Source of the DNA: Paracoccaceae bacterium
GTDB lineage: Bacteria; Pseudomonadota; Alphaproteobacteria; Rhodobacterales; Rhodobacteraceae
DNA: 64,000 nucleotides
Assembly (NCBI GenBank): GCA_020630695.1
Contig: JAHDIS010000006.1
Location: 22,439 to 86,438 of the forward strand
Direction: 5' to 3'
Shown: positions 18,067 to 27,586 of the stretch, in pieces
Layout of the letters: each line of letters begins with the position of its first letter
How positions within the stretch are numbered: the stretch's first letter is position 1
The notes under the pieces: generated by a model
The model's input: the letters and a program-made list of their open reading frames with translations, nothing else
Database searches by the model: none
What the model was told of the DNA's origin: nothing
Made by a program: the position numbers and the translations under genes

Positions 18067-20288
18067 CAGGCTGCTCCTGTTTGAGCGGTACGAAGATGAT
18101 CAAGAACCTGATCACGTGGCCCGTCGATCGCCATTCGGCCATTCGCCAAGATCAGGGTTCGCGATGCCAGGCTCAGGATCGGAACCCGGTGCGTTGCGAT
18201 GACAGCGGTTCGGCCCTCCAGCCAGCTTTCCAGACGGGAAATGAGTGTCTTTTCCAATGTCTGATCCAAGGCTGCCGTGGGTTCATCCAACAGGCAGATA
18301 TCGGGATCCTGAAGCCACAAACGGGCCCAGCCAATGCTCTGGCGCTGACCAACAGACAGGCCTTCGCCACCATCTCGGATTTCTAGATCCAGACCTTTGG
18401 GATGCGCTTTGACGTATTGACCGAGACCAGCAAAATCCAAGGCTTCGAACAGCCGGTCGTCGTCACGTTCCAGCATATTCAGATTGAGATTGTCACGCAG
18501 CGTGCCGTGGAACAGGCGAACATCCTGCCCAAGATAGCCAATGCAACGGCGCAGATCGCGCGGGTCGATCTGGCCAATTTCTGTACCATCAATCAACAGC
18601 TGCCCGGTTCCCGATGCGTAAAGCCCGGTGAGCAGTTTGAGGAATGTCGATTTCCCAGAACCATTCGCGCCAAGAATCGCCAGGGTTTGCCCCGGTTTGA
18701 TCGCAAGCTTGGGCAAATCGAGAACGGCGGACGCCTCCGGATCATAGCGATAGCTCACATCTCGCAGTTCGTAGTTCCCCAAGAGCTTTTCGCGGCGCAG
18801 ATAGGTGCGTTCCTCTGCCCGATCCTGCGGAATATGCGCGATGCCATCCAACCCATCCAGTGCAGCCTTCACATTACCCCAACGGGCCAGAATGCTGGAC
18901 AGCTGCGTTAGTGGTGCCAGTGTCCGGGATGACAGAATGCCCACAGCGATAATGGAGCCAACCGTGAATTGACCGGCGAAAACCAGATATGTCCCGGTGA
19001 TGACCGCAGCCACGTAGGTGCCTTGCTGAACGCCTTGGCTCCAGAAGGTGAGAGTGGCCGCAAGGCGGCGTTGCTGCGACGACTTGAGCGCCTGAACAGC
19101 CGTCAACTCTTCCCAATAGCGGCGGAACCTGTCTTCGGCACGCTGAGTCTTGATGGTGTCCAGCTCAACGACCGTTTCCTGCAAAAGTCTTGACTGTTTT
19201 GCCGTAGCGCCCTGCATCTCCTGCGTCAGGCGGATCATGCGTTTTTGCATGAAAAAGCCCGGGACGACCATCAGCAAGCCACCTGCGATCAAGACCCAGA
19301 CAACCGATCCTGCGATCGACCAAACAAGCAGGAGAAAGACAAAGATGAACGGAATATCCGCCAAAGCGCCAACCGTGGACGCGGTAAAAAACTCACGGAC
19401 AGAGCCAAATTCTCGCATGGATGAGAACAGCTGCGAAGGCGAACGCCCGGGCAGGTCAGAACGCATGCCCAGCAGACGATCCATCAGGGTTGTTTGCACG
19501 CCCAGTTCAATCTGGCGTCCAGCACCATCGAGCAATTGGGAACGCGCAATCTTGAGAAACGCTTCGAGCAAAAGCGCGATGCCAGCACCAGCTGCCAAGA
19601 CCCACAGGGTGGCAGTGGATTGGTGCGGGATCACACGGTCGTAGACCTGCAAAGAGAACAAGGCCACTGAAACAGCCAACAGGTTTGCAACGAAGGAACC
19701 CAGCGCGACCTCACCGAAATGGCGTTTGAAACGGCCAAACTGCCCCCAGAACCAATGGGTCTTGGCATTGATGCCAGCATGGTTTTCGGACAGCATTTTT
19801 ACCGGTGCTTCAGCGTGCAACAAGGTGCCGCTGAAATAAGGTGAAAACTCTGCAATGCCGACCTCGGATTTACGATCCGTACCGGTCTCATCATAGATCG
19901 TCAGCCCACCTGCCTCTTGCGAGAGCACAAGGACGGCCTGACCGTTGTTCATAAGAGCAATCGCAGGCCAGAGCGATGGTGACAGTCCCTCGGGCTCGCG
20001 CACCTCTGCGACCAGTCCGGCAGCTTCGAGACCTGCTTTCATCGCGTCAGAGTCGAAGCTGTCATCTTCGCCGCGCCGCTGCGCCAAGGCCTCCAGCACA
20101 TCAGAGTTTTTGGCATCCACACCCAGTCTGCCAGCCAACACGCGGATCAGATCTGCCCGTGCTTTCGCCCGCTCAGAATTTCTGGGCGCGCGCTTCACGA
20201 CATTTGCGGGCTGAACTTTGGTTGGGACTGCGCGCAGAACGGCCTGCCGTGCACGGCCTGCCATCTGGAGAATGGGTGCCGAGGTCAA
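18066..20288 (-). CDS. type I secretion ABC transporter permease/ATPase
   Basis: Inner-membrane exporter that drives one-step secretion of the adjacent Ig-repeat protein. The 740 residues comprise an N-terminal C39-like domain without the catalytic Cys (about 40-170), six-helix permease (about 190-450) and a C-terminal ATPase with Walker A GANGSGKST, signature LSVGQRQ, Walker B CLLDEPTA and the switch His in ATHR. The degenerate C39 domain is typical of LapB/BapA-type systems. It starts with TTG 20288, preceded by GGGAG and overlapping the TolC-like gene by 4 bp; an ATG exists at 20264. Confidence 0.93.
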   Translation of the reverse strand: MTSAPILQMAGRARQAVLRAVPTKVQPANVVKRAPRNSERAKARADLIRVLAGRLGVDAKNSDVLEALAQRRGEDDSFDSDAMKAGLEAAGLVAEVREPEGLSPSLWPAIALMNNGQAVLVLSQEAGGLTIYDETGTDRKSEVGIAEFSPYFSGTLLHAEAPVKMLSENHAGINAKTHWFWGQFGRFKRHFGEVALGSFVANLLAVSVALFSLQVYDRVIPHQSTATLWVLAAGAGIALLLEAFLKIARSQLLDGAGRQIELGVQTTLMDRLLGMRSDLPGRSPSQLFSSMREFGSVREFFTASTVGALADIPFIFVFLLLVWSIAGSVVWVLIAGGLLMVVPGFFMQKRMIRLTQEMQGATAKQSRLLQETVVELDTIKTQRAEDRFRRYWEELTAVQALKSSQQRRLAATLTFWSQGVQQGTYVAAVITGTYLVFAGQFTVGSIIAVGILSSRTLAPLTQLSSILARWGNVKAALDGLDGIAHIPQDRAEERTYLRREKLLGNYELRDVSYRYDPEASAVLDLPKLAIKPGQTLAILGANGSGKSTFLKLLTGLYASGTGQLLIDGTEIGQIDPRDLRRCIGYLGQDVRLFHGTLRDNLNLNMLERDDDRLFEALDFAGLGQYVKAHPKGLDLEIRDGGEGLSVGQRQSIGWARLWLQDPDICLLDEPTAALDQTLEKTLISRLESWLEGRTAVIATHRVPILSLASRTLILANGRMAIDGPRDQVLDHLRTAQTGAA

Positions 20289-21604
20289 ATCTTCGCTCCC
20301 TCAGCCAAACCACCTTTCAGGCGGGCCAATTCCAATTCAGCTCTGGCAGCTTTGAACCGAAGCTCGATCTCGGTTTCCAGTGCGGATGCGTAGGTCTCAT
20401 AGACGCCGACCACATCCATGGCCTGACGCTGCCCGCCCTCATACTGCGCGCGAAACAAGTCCAGGTTTTGCTTGGCTGAAGCCGTCAGGCTTTTCGCCTC
20501 GGTTGCTTGTCTTCGGTATGCCTCAAGCTGGCGCGACTGCGCCGCGATCTTGCGGCTGGCGTCCTCTGCGGCTTCAGCCACACGGCGCTCAGCGATTTCC
20601 TTGGTTGCCTCGATGGCCTGAAACTCGGCCATCGTGCCAAAACCAAAGAGTGAATCTGTCGTCACTTCAACGCCCATCGCACCGTTGGTGCTGGCATTGG
20701 CGGACAATCCGGGCAAATGGCTTGCGCGGGAAATCCGTGCCTCAGCCATCGCGCGGTCACGTTCGGCGCGTGCGCGGATCACACCCAGCGCTTCGGCCTG
20801 AACAGAAGACTTCAAACCACCGATGCCGCGCAGGTCGTCCATCGGACGGGCAGACATCGCGTTCAGTTCTGCAATCGCTGTAATCGTTGCTTCTTGGGCT
20901 TCACCAGCCCGGGCACGGATCGATGCCAGCTTTTGCTTTAGAACGTTGAGGTCAGACATGTTGGACACGCCGCCATTTACGCGTTCCTGCATCACCCATT
21001 CAAAGTGCGCCATTTCCTTGAGGCCACTGTTGAGATGCGTCCGCAAAACGCGGTTTTCCTCTGCCTTCAGGTACAAGGACAGGGCTTGGTAGACGCGTTC
21101 GTTTCCGTCTTCGACCAACGTGACCGCCGCCATTTCGACATTGGCCTTTGCCAGATCGCGCTCGGCAATCTTGCGCCCGTTGTCAAAGATGACTTGTTGC
21201 AGCACCAGATCGGCGACGAAGGTTCCGAGCGAGTTCAATGAAACCGACGGCCCGATCTTGGGAAGCCAATTGTATTTGGCGGCCTGCTCGCGCAGTCGGG
21301 CGACTTTCAGTTCGGCCTCGGCCACGCGGCTATCAGATGCAATGACGGCCTCGGCTACGCGGCTGTACGGCGTGCCAGAGACCAACACCGAAGGCCGGTG
21401 TTGCAAGGTCTTGATGATTTCGGATGCGTCAGATGGGCGGGACACCGCCTTTTGAGCTATGGGCCCAGCATCAGATGCCACGCCTACCTCGGGCTGAGCA
21501 CCCAAGAATCGCGACACCGTGCCTTCCCCGGCACCATTACTCATACATCCGGGTAAAATCGCCAACATAGCGATGATACCCAGGCTCCGCCTGCTCTTAC
21601 TCAT
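20285..21604 (-). CDS. TolC-family outer-membrane channel, predicted lipoprotein
   Basis: Outer-membrane efflux protein of the type I secretion system, 439 residues. The signal peptide ends in a lipobox (LPGC, Cys20), so it is predicted to be lipid-anchored like many OEP/NodT proteins. The rest consists of TolC-type helical repeats, with two similar halves: ASDSRVAEAELKVARLREQAAKYN near residue 90 and RARAERDRAMAEARISRASHLP near 275. It lies between the adhesin gene and the ABC gene; a strong hairpin sits in the 79-bp gap to the adhesin gene. Confidence 0.88.
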   Translation of the reverse strand: MSKSRRSLGIIAMLAILPGCMSNGAGEGTVSRFLGAQPEVGVASDAGPIAQKAVSRPSDASEIIKTLQHRPSVLVSGTPYSRVAEAVIASDSRVAEAELKVARLREQAAKYNWLPKIGPSVSLNSLGTFVADLVLQQVIFDNGRKIAERDLAKANVEMAAVTLVEDGNERVYQALSLYLKAEENRVLRTHLNSGLKEMAHFEWVMQERVNGGVSNMSDLNVLKQKLASIRARAGEAQEATITAIAELNAMSARPMDDLRGIGGLKSSVQAEALGVIRARAERDRAMAEARISRASHLPGLSANASTNGAMGVEVTTDSLFGFGTMAEFQAIEATKEIAERRVAEAAEDASRKIAAQSRQLEAYRRQATEAKSLTASAKQNLDLFRAQYEGGQRQAMDVVGVYETYASALETEIELRFKAARAELELARLKGGLAEGAKI

Positions 21605-21642
21605 TTCGGCCCCCGCAACGGCTCGTTTATATTTATCGGGAT

Positions 21643-21670
21643 CCGGGGCCCGGTTCAGCCGGGCCTCCGG
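21643..21670 (-). terminator. GC hairpin between adhesin gene and TolC-family gene
   Basis: Stem GGCCCGG (21647-21653), loop TTCAG, stem CCGGGCC (21659-21665), extended by outer CCGG pairs with one bulged T. No U-tract follows on the transcribed strand. It is better read as an attenuator or RNA-processing/stability hairpin that lets the adhesin mRNA exceed the exporter mRNA than as a full terminator. Confidence 0.5.
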
Positions 21671-21683
21671 ACGGTACTCAGTA

Positions 21684-24600
21684 TTAGACGACGCCGGTGT
21701 TTACCCAGACATCTTCGTCAATCAGGACAGTGGCATCGCCCAGAGTAAAGGCGTTGTAGGTATTGCCGTCCTGCGTGGCCGTCCCGGCGCGTTCTGCACC
21801 AGTGATGGTCACTGTATCGTCACTGCCACCCTCAATCACGAGGACATCCGTCGTGGAGGAGAGCGCGGTGATCTGGTCTTCTGTGATCGTCAATTCACTG
21901 TCTTCTGCGAAATGTAGATCGATTGTTTCGATCTGGAATTCAGACAGTGCGTTGGCGATGCCATCGCTCATTGCGACTGTGTTGCTTGATGGATCATCTG
22001 TAACCAACAAGGCACCTGATGTGTTGCCCGCAGCATCGGTCGAGGTGACCACAAGCTGCGTGCCATCAGACACGGCCTCAGAGAAATTGTAGTAGGTCGG
22101 CCCGCCGTTCGGGATGGTGAACTGGCTTTCAATGTCCACATCAACGACGTTCGCCGTCGCGCCTTCCACCAGCTGGCTGATGGTCACCGGATCTGCTGTT
22201 GTTTCAATGCGGAGTTCATCCACACCTGTGCCATCCCGGCCATAGCCAACCCAGTCCAGCGCCCCGGGCGCTTCTGTGTCGTATTCGACCGTTTGCGTTT
22301 CAACCCGGACGTTGCCCGCCGCATCGGTGGCTTCCATCACAATGGTCGCTTCACCGTCGCCTGTTGGCATGGCTTCTGGCGGAATATCCACCGTCCACGA
22401 ACCATCCGCCGCAACTGTCGCCGCGTGAACCATACCGCCGAAGGTGATGTTCACGGACGAGCCACTTTCAACCTGACCAGTCAGGGTCATGCCGGCCTGG
22501 GCTTCTTCGGCGTTGATGACATTGTCGCCACCTGCCAGCCCATCGGCATTGTCCAGCGAAAGTACGCGGACAACCGTGTCGACTTCGAGTTGAGTTGTGG
22601 TTTCCGCTTCATTGCCGACCGCATCAACCGTGACGATCTGTACATCAACAGTGGTTTCACCGTCCGGCAACTCGCCGCTGTCCAGAACGATCGACCAGTT
22701 CCCGTTGCTATCCACATCCGCCGTGCGAGACATGCCGCCAACAATAACCTCGACAGTACCGCCTGGTTCTGTGGTGCCGGTCAGCGTGACGCCTGCGCCG
22801 CGTTCAACGTTGTTGATGACGTTGTCTGCCGTGACAGGATCAGCGCTTACGCCAAACCCAACAACTTCGGTATCAACCTGAACCGAGTCGGTGCGGGTCA
22901 GAACGTTACCCGCGCTGTCGGTAATTGTCGCTGTGATTTCAGCAAGATATGTGCCCTGCTCGACTTCCGCAGCCGAGAATGGCGCCTGCCAGATGCCGTT
23001 CGCTCCGGTCTGAACCGTGTGCGAGACACCGTTCATCGTGACGACAACCATTTGACCGGGGTTCGATGTACCGGTCAGAACCACACCGTCAGAGGCTTCG
23101 TCGTAGTTTACGATATCATCGCCTTCGACCGGCGCGGGGCTGATTGTCAGAATACCGGCGTCGGTATCAAAACGCACATCCTGCGAGACCTGATCCACGT
23201 TGCCTGCGGCATCCGTGGCCGTTGCTGTCATCGTGAAGGTGTCTTCTCCGGATGGCAGCTGCGCCGCGCTGAATACAGCGGTCCAGGACCCATCGGCCGC
23301 GACCACTGCGTTGACGCTGGCCCCTGCCAAGGAAACCACAACAGAACTGCCGGGCTCGACCTGCCCTGTCAAAGTCAGACCCTGATCGGCTTCGGCGCGG
23401 TTGACTACCTGATCGGCGCCGCCCGGCGTCGAAGTGATGTCCAGATCACGAACCAGCGTATCCACATCCAACGAACCGTTGGCCGTTGCCATGTTGCCTG
23501 CGGCATCTGTCGCGACAGCCGTGACATCCAGCGTTTGCTCGCCGGTTGGGATTTCCGCTGCGCTAAAGTCTGCGGACCATGCACCGTTGGCACCTGCGGT
23601 CACCGTGTGGGTCACCGTGCCAAGCGTGACTTCGACCACAGCACCAGCCTGCGCTGTGCCTGTCAGTGTCACACCGTCGGAATGTTCGTCAAAGTTGACC
23701 ACGCCATCCTGTTCAACAGTGGCCGTGACAACGCTGACCGACGTTTCGGTGTCGATCTGGATGCTGCCAGAGGCCGTCGCCGTGTTGCCCGCCGCGTCGG
23801 TAGACGTCGCGGATACAGCAAGGCTGGTCTCGCCCTCGGGAATGAGAGCCGTTGGGATCGTAATGGTCCAGATACCGTCGGCGCCAACAACTGTGTTGAT
23901 GACGGTTCCGGCGACGGTGACAGCGACAGCTGCACCGGCTTCGCCTTGGCCAGACAATTGGACACCATCACTGCGTTCCGTGTTGTTCACCACTCCGTCG
24001 CTGGTGACATTGCCGGTTTCGACGGTCAGCGAAGCTTCGGTATCCACATTGAATGTATGCGTTGTGACGGCACTGTTGCCCGCAATATCGGTCGATGTGA
24101 TGGTCGCTGTGGTCTCGTACGTACCAGCGGCAAGATCACCACTGCCGAAAACCACGCTCCATGCGCCATCTGCACCGGCAACGGCCGTCTGGCTGGCTCC
24201 GTCGATTTCAACAACCACGGTCGCGCCTGCTTCGGCGGTGCCGCTCAGGGTCACACCGGCATTGTATTCGCCGTCGCTGACAAGGTTGTCACCGGTCAAC
24301 GGGGCGTTTGTCAGCGAAACTTCAGTTACCGTGTCGATCGAAATCGTGTCCGTGACTGTCGTCGTATTTCCAAAGCTGTCAGTTGACGTGAGCGTCACAT
24401 CGACAGTGTATTCACCTTCCGGCAGTACCGTTTCGTCAAAGGTGAACGACCAGCCGCCGCCCTCGGCAACCGTGATCGTTTCAGAATGCTCACCCACGGT
24501 GATGGTCAGGGTTGCACCCGCCTCACCCGTACCAGACACGGTTACGCCACCTTCATGGCTAACCGCGTTGAACATATCTCCAACGCTGACAGTGCCTTCG

Positions 24601-25484
24601 CTGGTTTCAATGATTGGTGGTGTCGTGTCGATTTCGAACGTTGGACCGTCCAGTTCGGTCACGGTACCATCCGGGTCCGTAACAATCACTGTAACGTCTT
24701 CGTAAACGCCGTCTTCGGGGAAATCATCACCCTCAAAGACCACATCCCAGATGCGGTCATCGCCCGCCGTTCCGGTAACCGTGGTGTCGCCGATAATAAC
24801 GTCAACCTGGGAACCGGGGTTGGCCGTACCAGTGACGGTGATGCTGGGATCGTCGCCGCCGCCAATTTCAAGTTCTGCATCGGGGTCATCTACGGTCGGC
24901 GCAACCCAGTTGTTGCCGCCGCCACCGCCGCCACCGCCGGAGCCGGAACCATTGCCACCAAGCGCAGCCAAACCGGCAAGACCTGCAGCGCCTGCGAGGC
25001 CAGCCATGCTTGCGCCACCAGCGCCGAGAAGACCGATGCCAGCGCCCAGCATGCTGACGTCTTCGTCAGCGCCTGCGATATAGGCATCCGCCACAACTCT
25101 TGGTTCGTCGAGGAAGATCAACTCGTCCGACGGGCTCCATTTGCCCCATGTCTCGGTCGGCCCGTACTGGGCAAAGAGAGAGCCACCATCCGTTTCAACG
25201 AAGCTCACCTCGTTGAGAATACCGTCAGAGCTCAGGAACAGGCGGTTCTCGCCGTCCGGACCTGCATCGAAGTAGCCTTCGAGCACGATCACACGACCAT
25301 CGGCCAGAGTAATCAACAGGTCGCTGCCTGCGCGATCATAGCTGCGCAGATCAGACTGATTGATATTTAGGGATATGTCGTTTCCGGAGCCAGCATCGAT
25401 CAGGAAATCCTGATTTTCACCACCTACAGAACCACGCTTAACTGTACCCGTACGGGTACGGACCACGAAATCGATCGCGTTCAT
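21684..25484 (-). CDS. BapA/LapF-type Ig-repeat adhesin, presumed T1SS substrate
   Basis: A 1266-residue, very acidic secreted protein. Residues 1-110 form a BapA-type prefix domain (MNAIDFVVRTRTGTVKRG start, YDRAGSDLLITLADGRVIV block). A Gly-rich segment with a run of eight Gly lies near residue 180. About nine bacterial Ig-like repeats of ~100 residues follow, each with a (T/S)LTG(T/Q)-type strand and a TDAAGN-like end. The C-terminal ~130 residues (ALSSTTDVLVIEGGSDDT, then GDATVLIDEDVW) resemble the uncleaved secretion tail of large T1SS adhesins. Classical RTX nonapeptides are absent. Role: biofilm or cell-surface adhesion, inferred. Confidence 0.9.
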   Translation of the reverse strand: MNAIDFVVRTRTGTVKRGSVGGENQDFLIDAGSGNDISLNINQSDLRSYDRAGSDLLITLADGRVIVLEGYFDAGPDGENRLFLSSDGILNEVSFVETDGGSLFAQYGPTETWGKWSPSDELIFLDEPRVVADAYIAGADEDVSMLGAGIGLLGAGGASMAGLAGAAGLAGLAALGGNGSGSGGGGGGGGNNWVAPTVDDPDAELEIGGGDDPSITVTGTANPGSQVDVIIGDTTVTGTAGDDRIWDVVFEGDDFPEDGVYEDVTVIVTDPDGTVTELDGPTFEIDTTPPIIETSEGTVSVGDMFNAVSHEGGVTVSGTGEAGATLTITVGEHSETITVAEGGGWSFTFDETVLPEGEYTVDVTLTSTDSFGNTTTVTDTISIDTVTEVSLTNAPLTGDNLVSDGEYNAGVTLSGTAEAGATVVVEIDGASQTAVAGADGAWSVVFGSGDLAAGTYETTATITSTDIAGNSAVTTHTFNVDTEASLTVETGNVTSDGVVNNTERSDGVQLSGQGEAGAAVAVTVAGTVINTVVGADGIWTITIPTALIPEGETSLAVSATSTDAAGNTATASGSIQIDTETSVSVVTATVEQDGVVNFDEHSDGVTLTGTAQAGAVVEVTLGTVTHTVTAGANGAWSADFSAAEIPTGEQTLDVTAVATDAAGNMATANGSLDVDTLVRDLDITSTPGGADQVVNRAEADQGLTLTGQVEPGSSVVVSLAGASVNAVVAADGSWTAVFSAAQLPSGEDTFTMTATATDAAGNVDQVSQDVRFDTDAGILTISPAPVEGDDIVNYDEASDGVVLTGTSNPGQMVVVTMNGVSHTVQTGANGIWQAPFSAAEVEQGTYLAEITATITDSAGNVLTRTDSVQVDTEVVGFGVSADPVTADNVINNVERGAGVTLTGTTEPGGTVEVIVGGMSRTADVDSNGNWSIVLDSGELPDGETTVDVQIVTVDAVGNEAETTTQLEVDTVVRVLSLDNADGLAGGDNVINAEEAQAGMTLTGQVESGSSVNITFGGMVHAATVAADGSWTVDIPPEAMPTGDGEATIVMEATDAAGNVRVETQTVEYDTEAPGALDWVGYGRDGTGVDELRIETTADPVTISQLVEGATANVVDVDIESQFTIPNGGPTYYNFSEAVSDGTQLVVTSTDAAGNTSGALLVTDDPSSNTVAMSDGIANALSEFQIETIDLHFAEDSELTITEDQITALSSTTDVLVIEGGSDDTVTITGAERAGTATQDGNTYNAFTLGDATVLIDEDVWVNTGVV

Positions 25485-25687
25485 AATAACACCGCTCTAC
25501 CTCTGCGACAGCCTGTTTTGGTCGGCCATCTTTTTTTGCTCTGATTGCGAGTTACCGCAATTCTGCCTCATTCGCTAGAATTAAATTGTGGTTTGCGCCA
25601 AATGCGGCGCTTTTCCCCCCAAAAGACACCAGATCAGCCCCCGAATAAGGCAGAATTGTGGCACAGAAGTCTCAGTTGACGCGCCCG

Positions 25688-26782
25688 TTAAAGGGTAATC
25701 ATTTGTCCTGTCGCGGCCGATTTTTGGGCCGCCAGTCCCATGCGAACAGCCCAAGCGCCGTCATCCAAAGTCACCTCTGTGTCCGCTTCGCCGCGCACAA
25801 CGGACAGAAATCTCTGGTGTTGATAAAAGGTAGAACCGTTGTGATCGCCCGCCTCCAGCAATGCCGGGTCGACGGGGATCTCAACAGTTTGCGGTCCCTT
25901 CGGCTGGCGCGGGCTGACGATGACCTGAGCAGTCGGCGGAACACCCAAATGGGTTGGCCAGAACCGACCCGGCCCCGGAACAAAGGCTTCGATTTTTCCA
26001 GAGGGCCCGACGGCCGAAAGCTCTTCCTGAAACTTTGAGCCCTCGGCGTACATGCACAGCTCCAACATAGCGCGCGCGCCGCTCGCAAAGTCGACAATCA
26101 CATAAGCGCTGTCCCAGATATCCGGAGTCTCGCCTGCGTATGTCTCGTCAAGATGGTTCACTTCCTGCCCGGCACTCGCCATCACCCGCACAGGATCGGA
26201 CTGCAATGCCAAACGCATGAGATCAAAGAAGTGGCAGCACTTCTCCACCAGCGTGCCACCGGTGTTCCGGTTGAAACGGTTCCAGTCGCCAACTTTAGGC
26301 AGGAAAGGAAAGCGATGTTCCCGAATAGTCAGCATCTTGACCTCACCGGTCGCACGGCTGAGTTGCTCAAGGAACGTGGCAACAGGTGGCATGTAGCGAT
26401 ATTCCATCGCCACCCACACGGGCGCAGGATAGCTGGCCTTCAAGGCGTCCAACTGCTTGCTTTGCGCTTCGGATGTATAAAGCGGTTTTTCCATCAGAAC
26501 CGGCAAGGGCCGAATGGATGCGATCTCCGCCAATTGATCGACATGCATATGGTTGGGGCTGACGACCAGCAAACAATCCAAGGACTCTTCTGAAAGAAGA
26601 TCCGCAATTGACGAGGCCAGTCGAGCATTTGGTGCAATCGCCTTGGCAGCATTCGCCATAAGCTCGTTAGGCTCGTAAATCGCGCCGACCCGGGCCCCGG
26701 GCAGCAAGGCGATATTTCGCAAATGCTCTTGGCCCATCATGCCACAGCCAATGACACCATAAGTGATGATATCTTTGCTCAC
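25688..26782 (-). CDS. Gfo/Idh/MocA-family oxidoreductase
   Basis: NAD(P)-dependent dehydrogenase of sugars, inositols or their derivatives, 364 residues. The N-terminal Rossmann motif is YGVIGCGMMGQEH (residues 8-20) and the conserved EKP motif occurs in PVLMEKPLYT near residue 97. The C-terminal GFO_IDH_MocA domain follows, with GGTLVEKCCHFFDLMRL carrying the conserved His. It is downstream of and close to (12 bp) the GntR-family gene, so probably cotranscribed with it and under the same inducer as the monooxygenase operon read in the other direction. Confidence 0.9.
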   Translation of the reverse strand: MSKDIITYGVIGCGMMGQEHLRNIALLPGARVGAIYEPNELMANAAKAIAPNARLASSIADLLSEESLDCLLVVSPNHMHVDQLAEIASIRPLPVLMEKPLYTSEAQSKQLDALKASYPAPVWVAMEYRYMPPVATFLEQLSRATGEVKMLTIREHRFPFLPKVGDWNRFNRNTGGTLVEKCCHFFDLMRLALQSDPVRVMASAGQEVNHLDETYAGETPDIWDSAYVIVDFASGARAMLELCMYAEGSKFQEELSAVGPSGKIEAFVPGPGRFWPTHLGVPPTAQVIVSPRQPKGPQTVEIPVDPALLEAGDHNGSTFYQHQRFLSVVRGEADTEVTLDDGAWAVRMGLAAQKSAATGQMITL

Positions 26783-26794
26783 AGGTTTATTCCT

Positions 26795-27496
26795 TCATGC
26801 GATCCGCGCCACATAGGTGGCCAGATTGGTGTCTATCCAGTTTCGAGATACTTCGGCACGCGTTCCATCCTGAGACCAGCTGATACGCGTTGCCATGACT
26901 GTTTGGGTGTTCGGCAGCAGACCAAAAGACGGCGGAGCCCAATCCGGAACCGGCGCCATGCCCAACCGATCCTCGGCCCGGGTAATCCAAAGCCCCAAAG
27001 CCTCGCGATAGTAGAGGTACAGCGACTCGGACATGTCCTGGGGCGTAATGGCATCGGCATAGCTGGCATCCAGCCAGATTTCCTCCAAGACAGCCGGTTT
27101 ACCGCCAAGACTACGCAAACGCCGAATACAATGTGCGTCGGGAGCGGTTCCAAAAGTCGGAAGGTCTTTGTCTTTGGTGCGCTTTTCAACGGACAACAAT
27201 TCGGCCGTTGGCAAGCCGCCCCCTTCCAGCAGTTCGACCCGAAAGAAGGCATAGACGGATTTCGCGTCTGTCCGGGCGCGAATGTAGTTTCCCGAACCCT
27301 GCACCCGTTCAAGCATTCGCTTTTCAGTTAGATCCGCAAGCGCCCGCCTGAGTGTGCCAACCGAGATTCCCAGATTTTCCGCCATGATTCTCTCTGGTGG
27401 CAGCCGCTCTCCATCAACCAGACGCCCGGCATGAATGTCCCGGATCAGCATTTCGCTAATCTGGATATGGAGTGGCAAGGCGTGTGGATCGGCCAT
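26795..27496 (-). CDS. GntR-family regulator, HutC/UTRA type
   Basis: Transcription factor of 233 residues with an N-terminal winged helix (LPLHIQISEMLIRDIHAGRL, then GISVGTLRRALADL) and a C-terminal UTRA ligand-binding domain. ATG 27496 is preferred: the upstream 10 codons from 27526 would run into the promoter region shared with the divergent monooxygenase operon. An inverted repeat TTGAT-N4-ATCAA (27529-27542) in that region is its likely operator. UTRA regulators usually sense small metabolites such as sugars or phosphonates; it probably controls both the Gfo/Idh/MocA gene and the monooxygenase-TRAP operon. Confidence 0.88.
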   Translation of the reverse strand: MADPHALPLHIQISEMLIRDIHAGRLVDGERLPPERIMAENLGISVGTLRRALADLTEKRMLERVQGSGNYIRARTDAKSVYAFFRVELLEGGGLPTAELLSVEKRTKDKDLPTFGTAPDAHCIRRLRSLGGKPAVLEEIWLDASYADAITPQDMSESLYLYYREALGLWITRAEDRLGMAPVPDWAPPSFGLLPNTQTVMATRISWSQDGTRAEVSRNWIDTNLATYVARIA

Positions 27497-27528
27497 GGTC
27501 GAGAACCAAAAAGAGAATTGATACACTA

Positions 27529-27542
27529 TTGATCTACATCAA
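27529..27542. promoter_or_regulatory. candidate GntR operator
   Basis: Inverted repeat TTGATCTACATCAA in the 90-bp gap between divergent gntR and the SsuD-like gene. A further TTGAT occurs just upstream (27518-27522). Its position suits repression of both promoters. Confidence 0.5.
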
Positions 27543-27586
27543 GCGTGATGCTACGCAATAGAAAAGTCGCACTCGAAAGGCATCTT

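Noticed and set aside
22293..24386. A 697-codon open frame on the plus strand
   Set aside because: It lies wholly antisense to the Ig-repeat adhesin; its length follows from the repetitive, stop-poor composition of that gene, and the product shows no domain.
24880..24960. Gly-rich tract in the adhesin as an RTX calcium-binding repeat
   Set aside because: It is a simple run of Gly/Ser without the GGxGxD pattern, so it is a linker.
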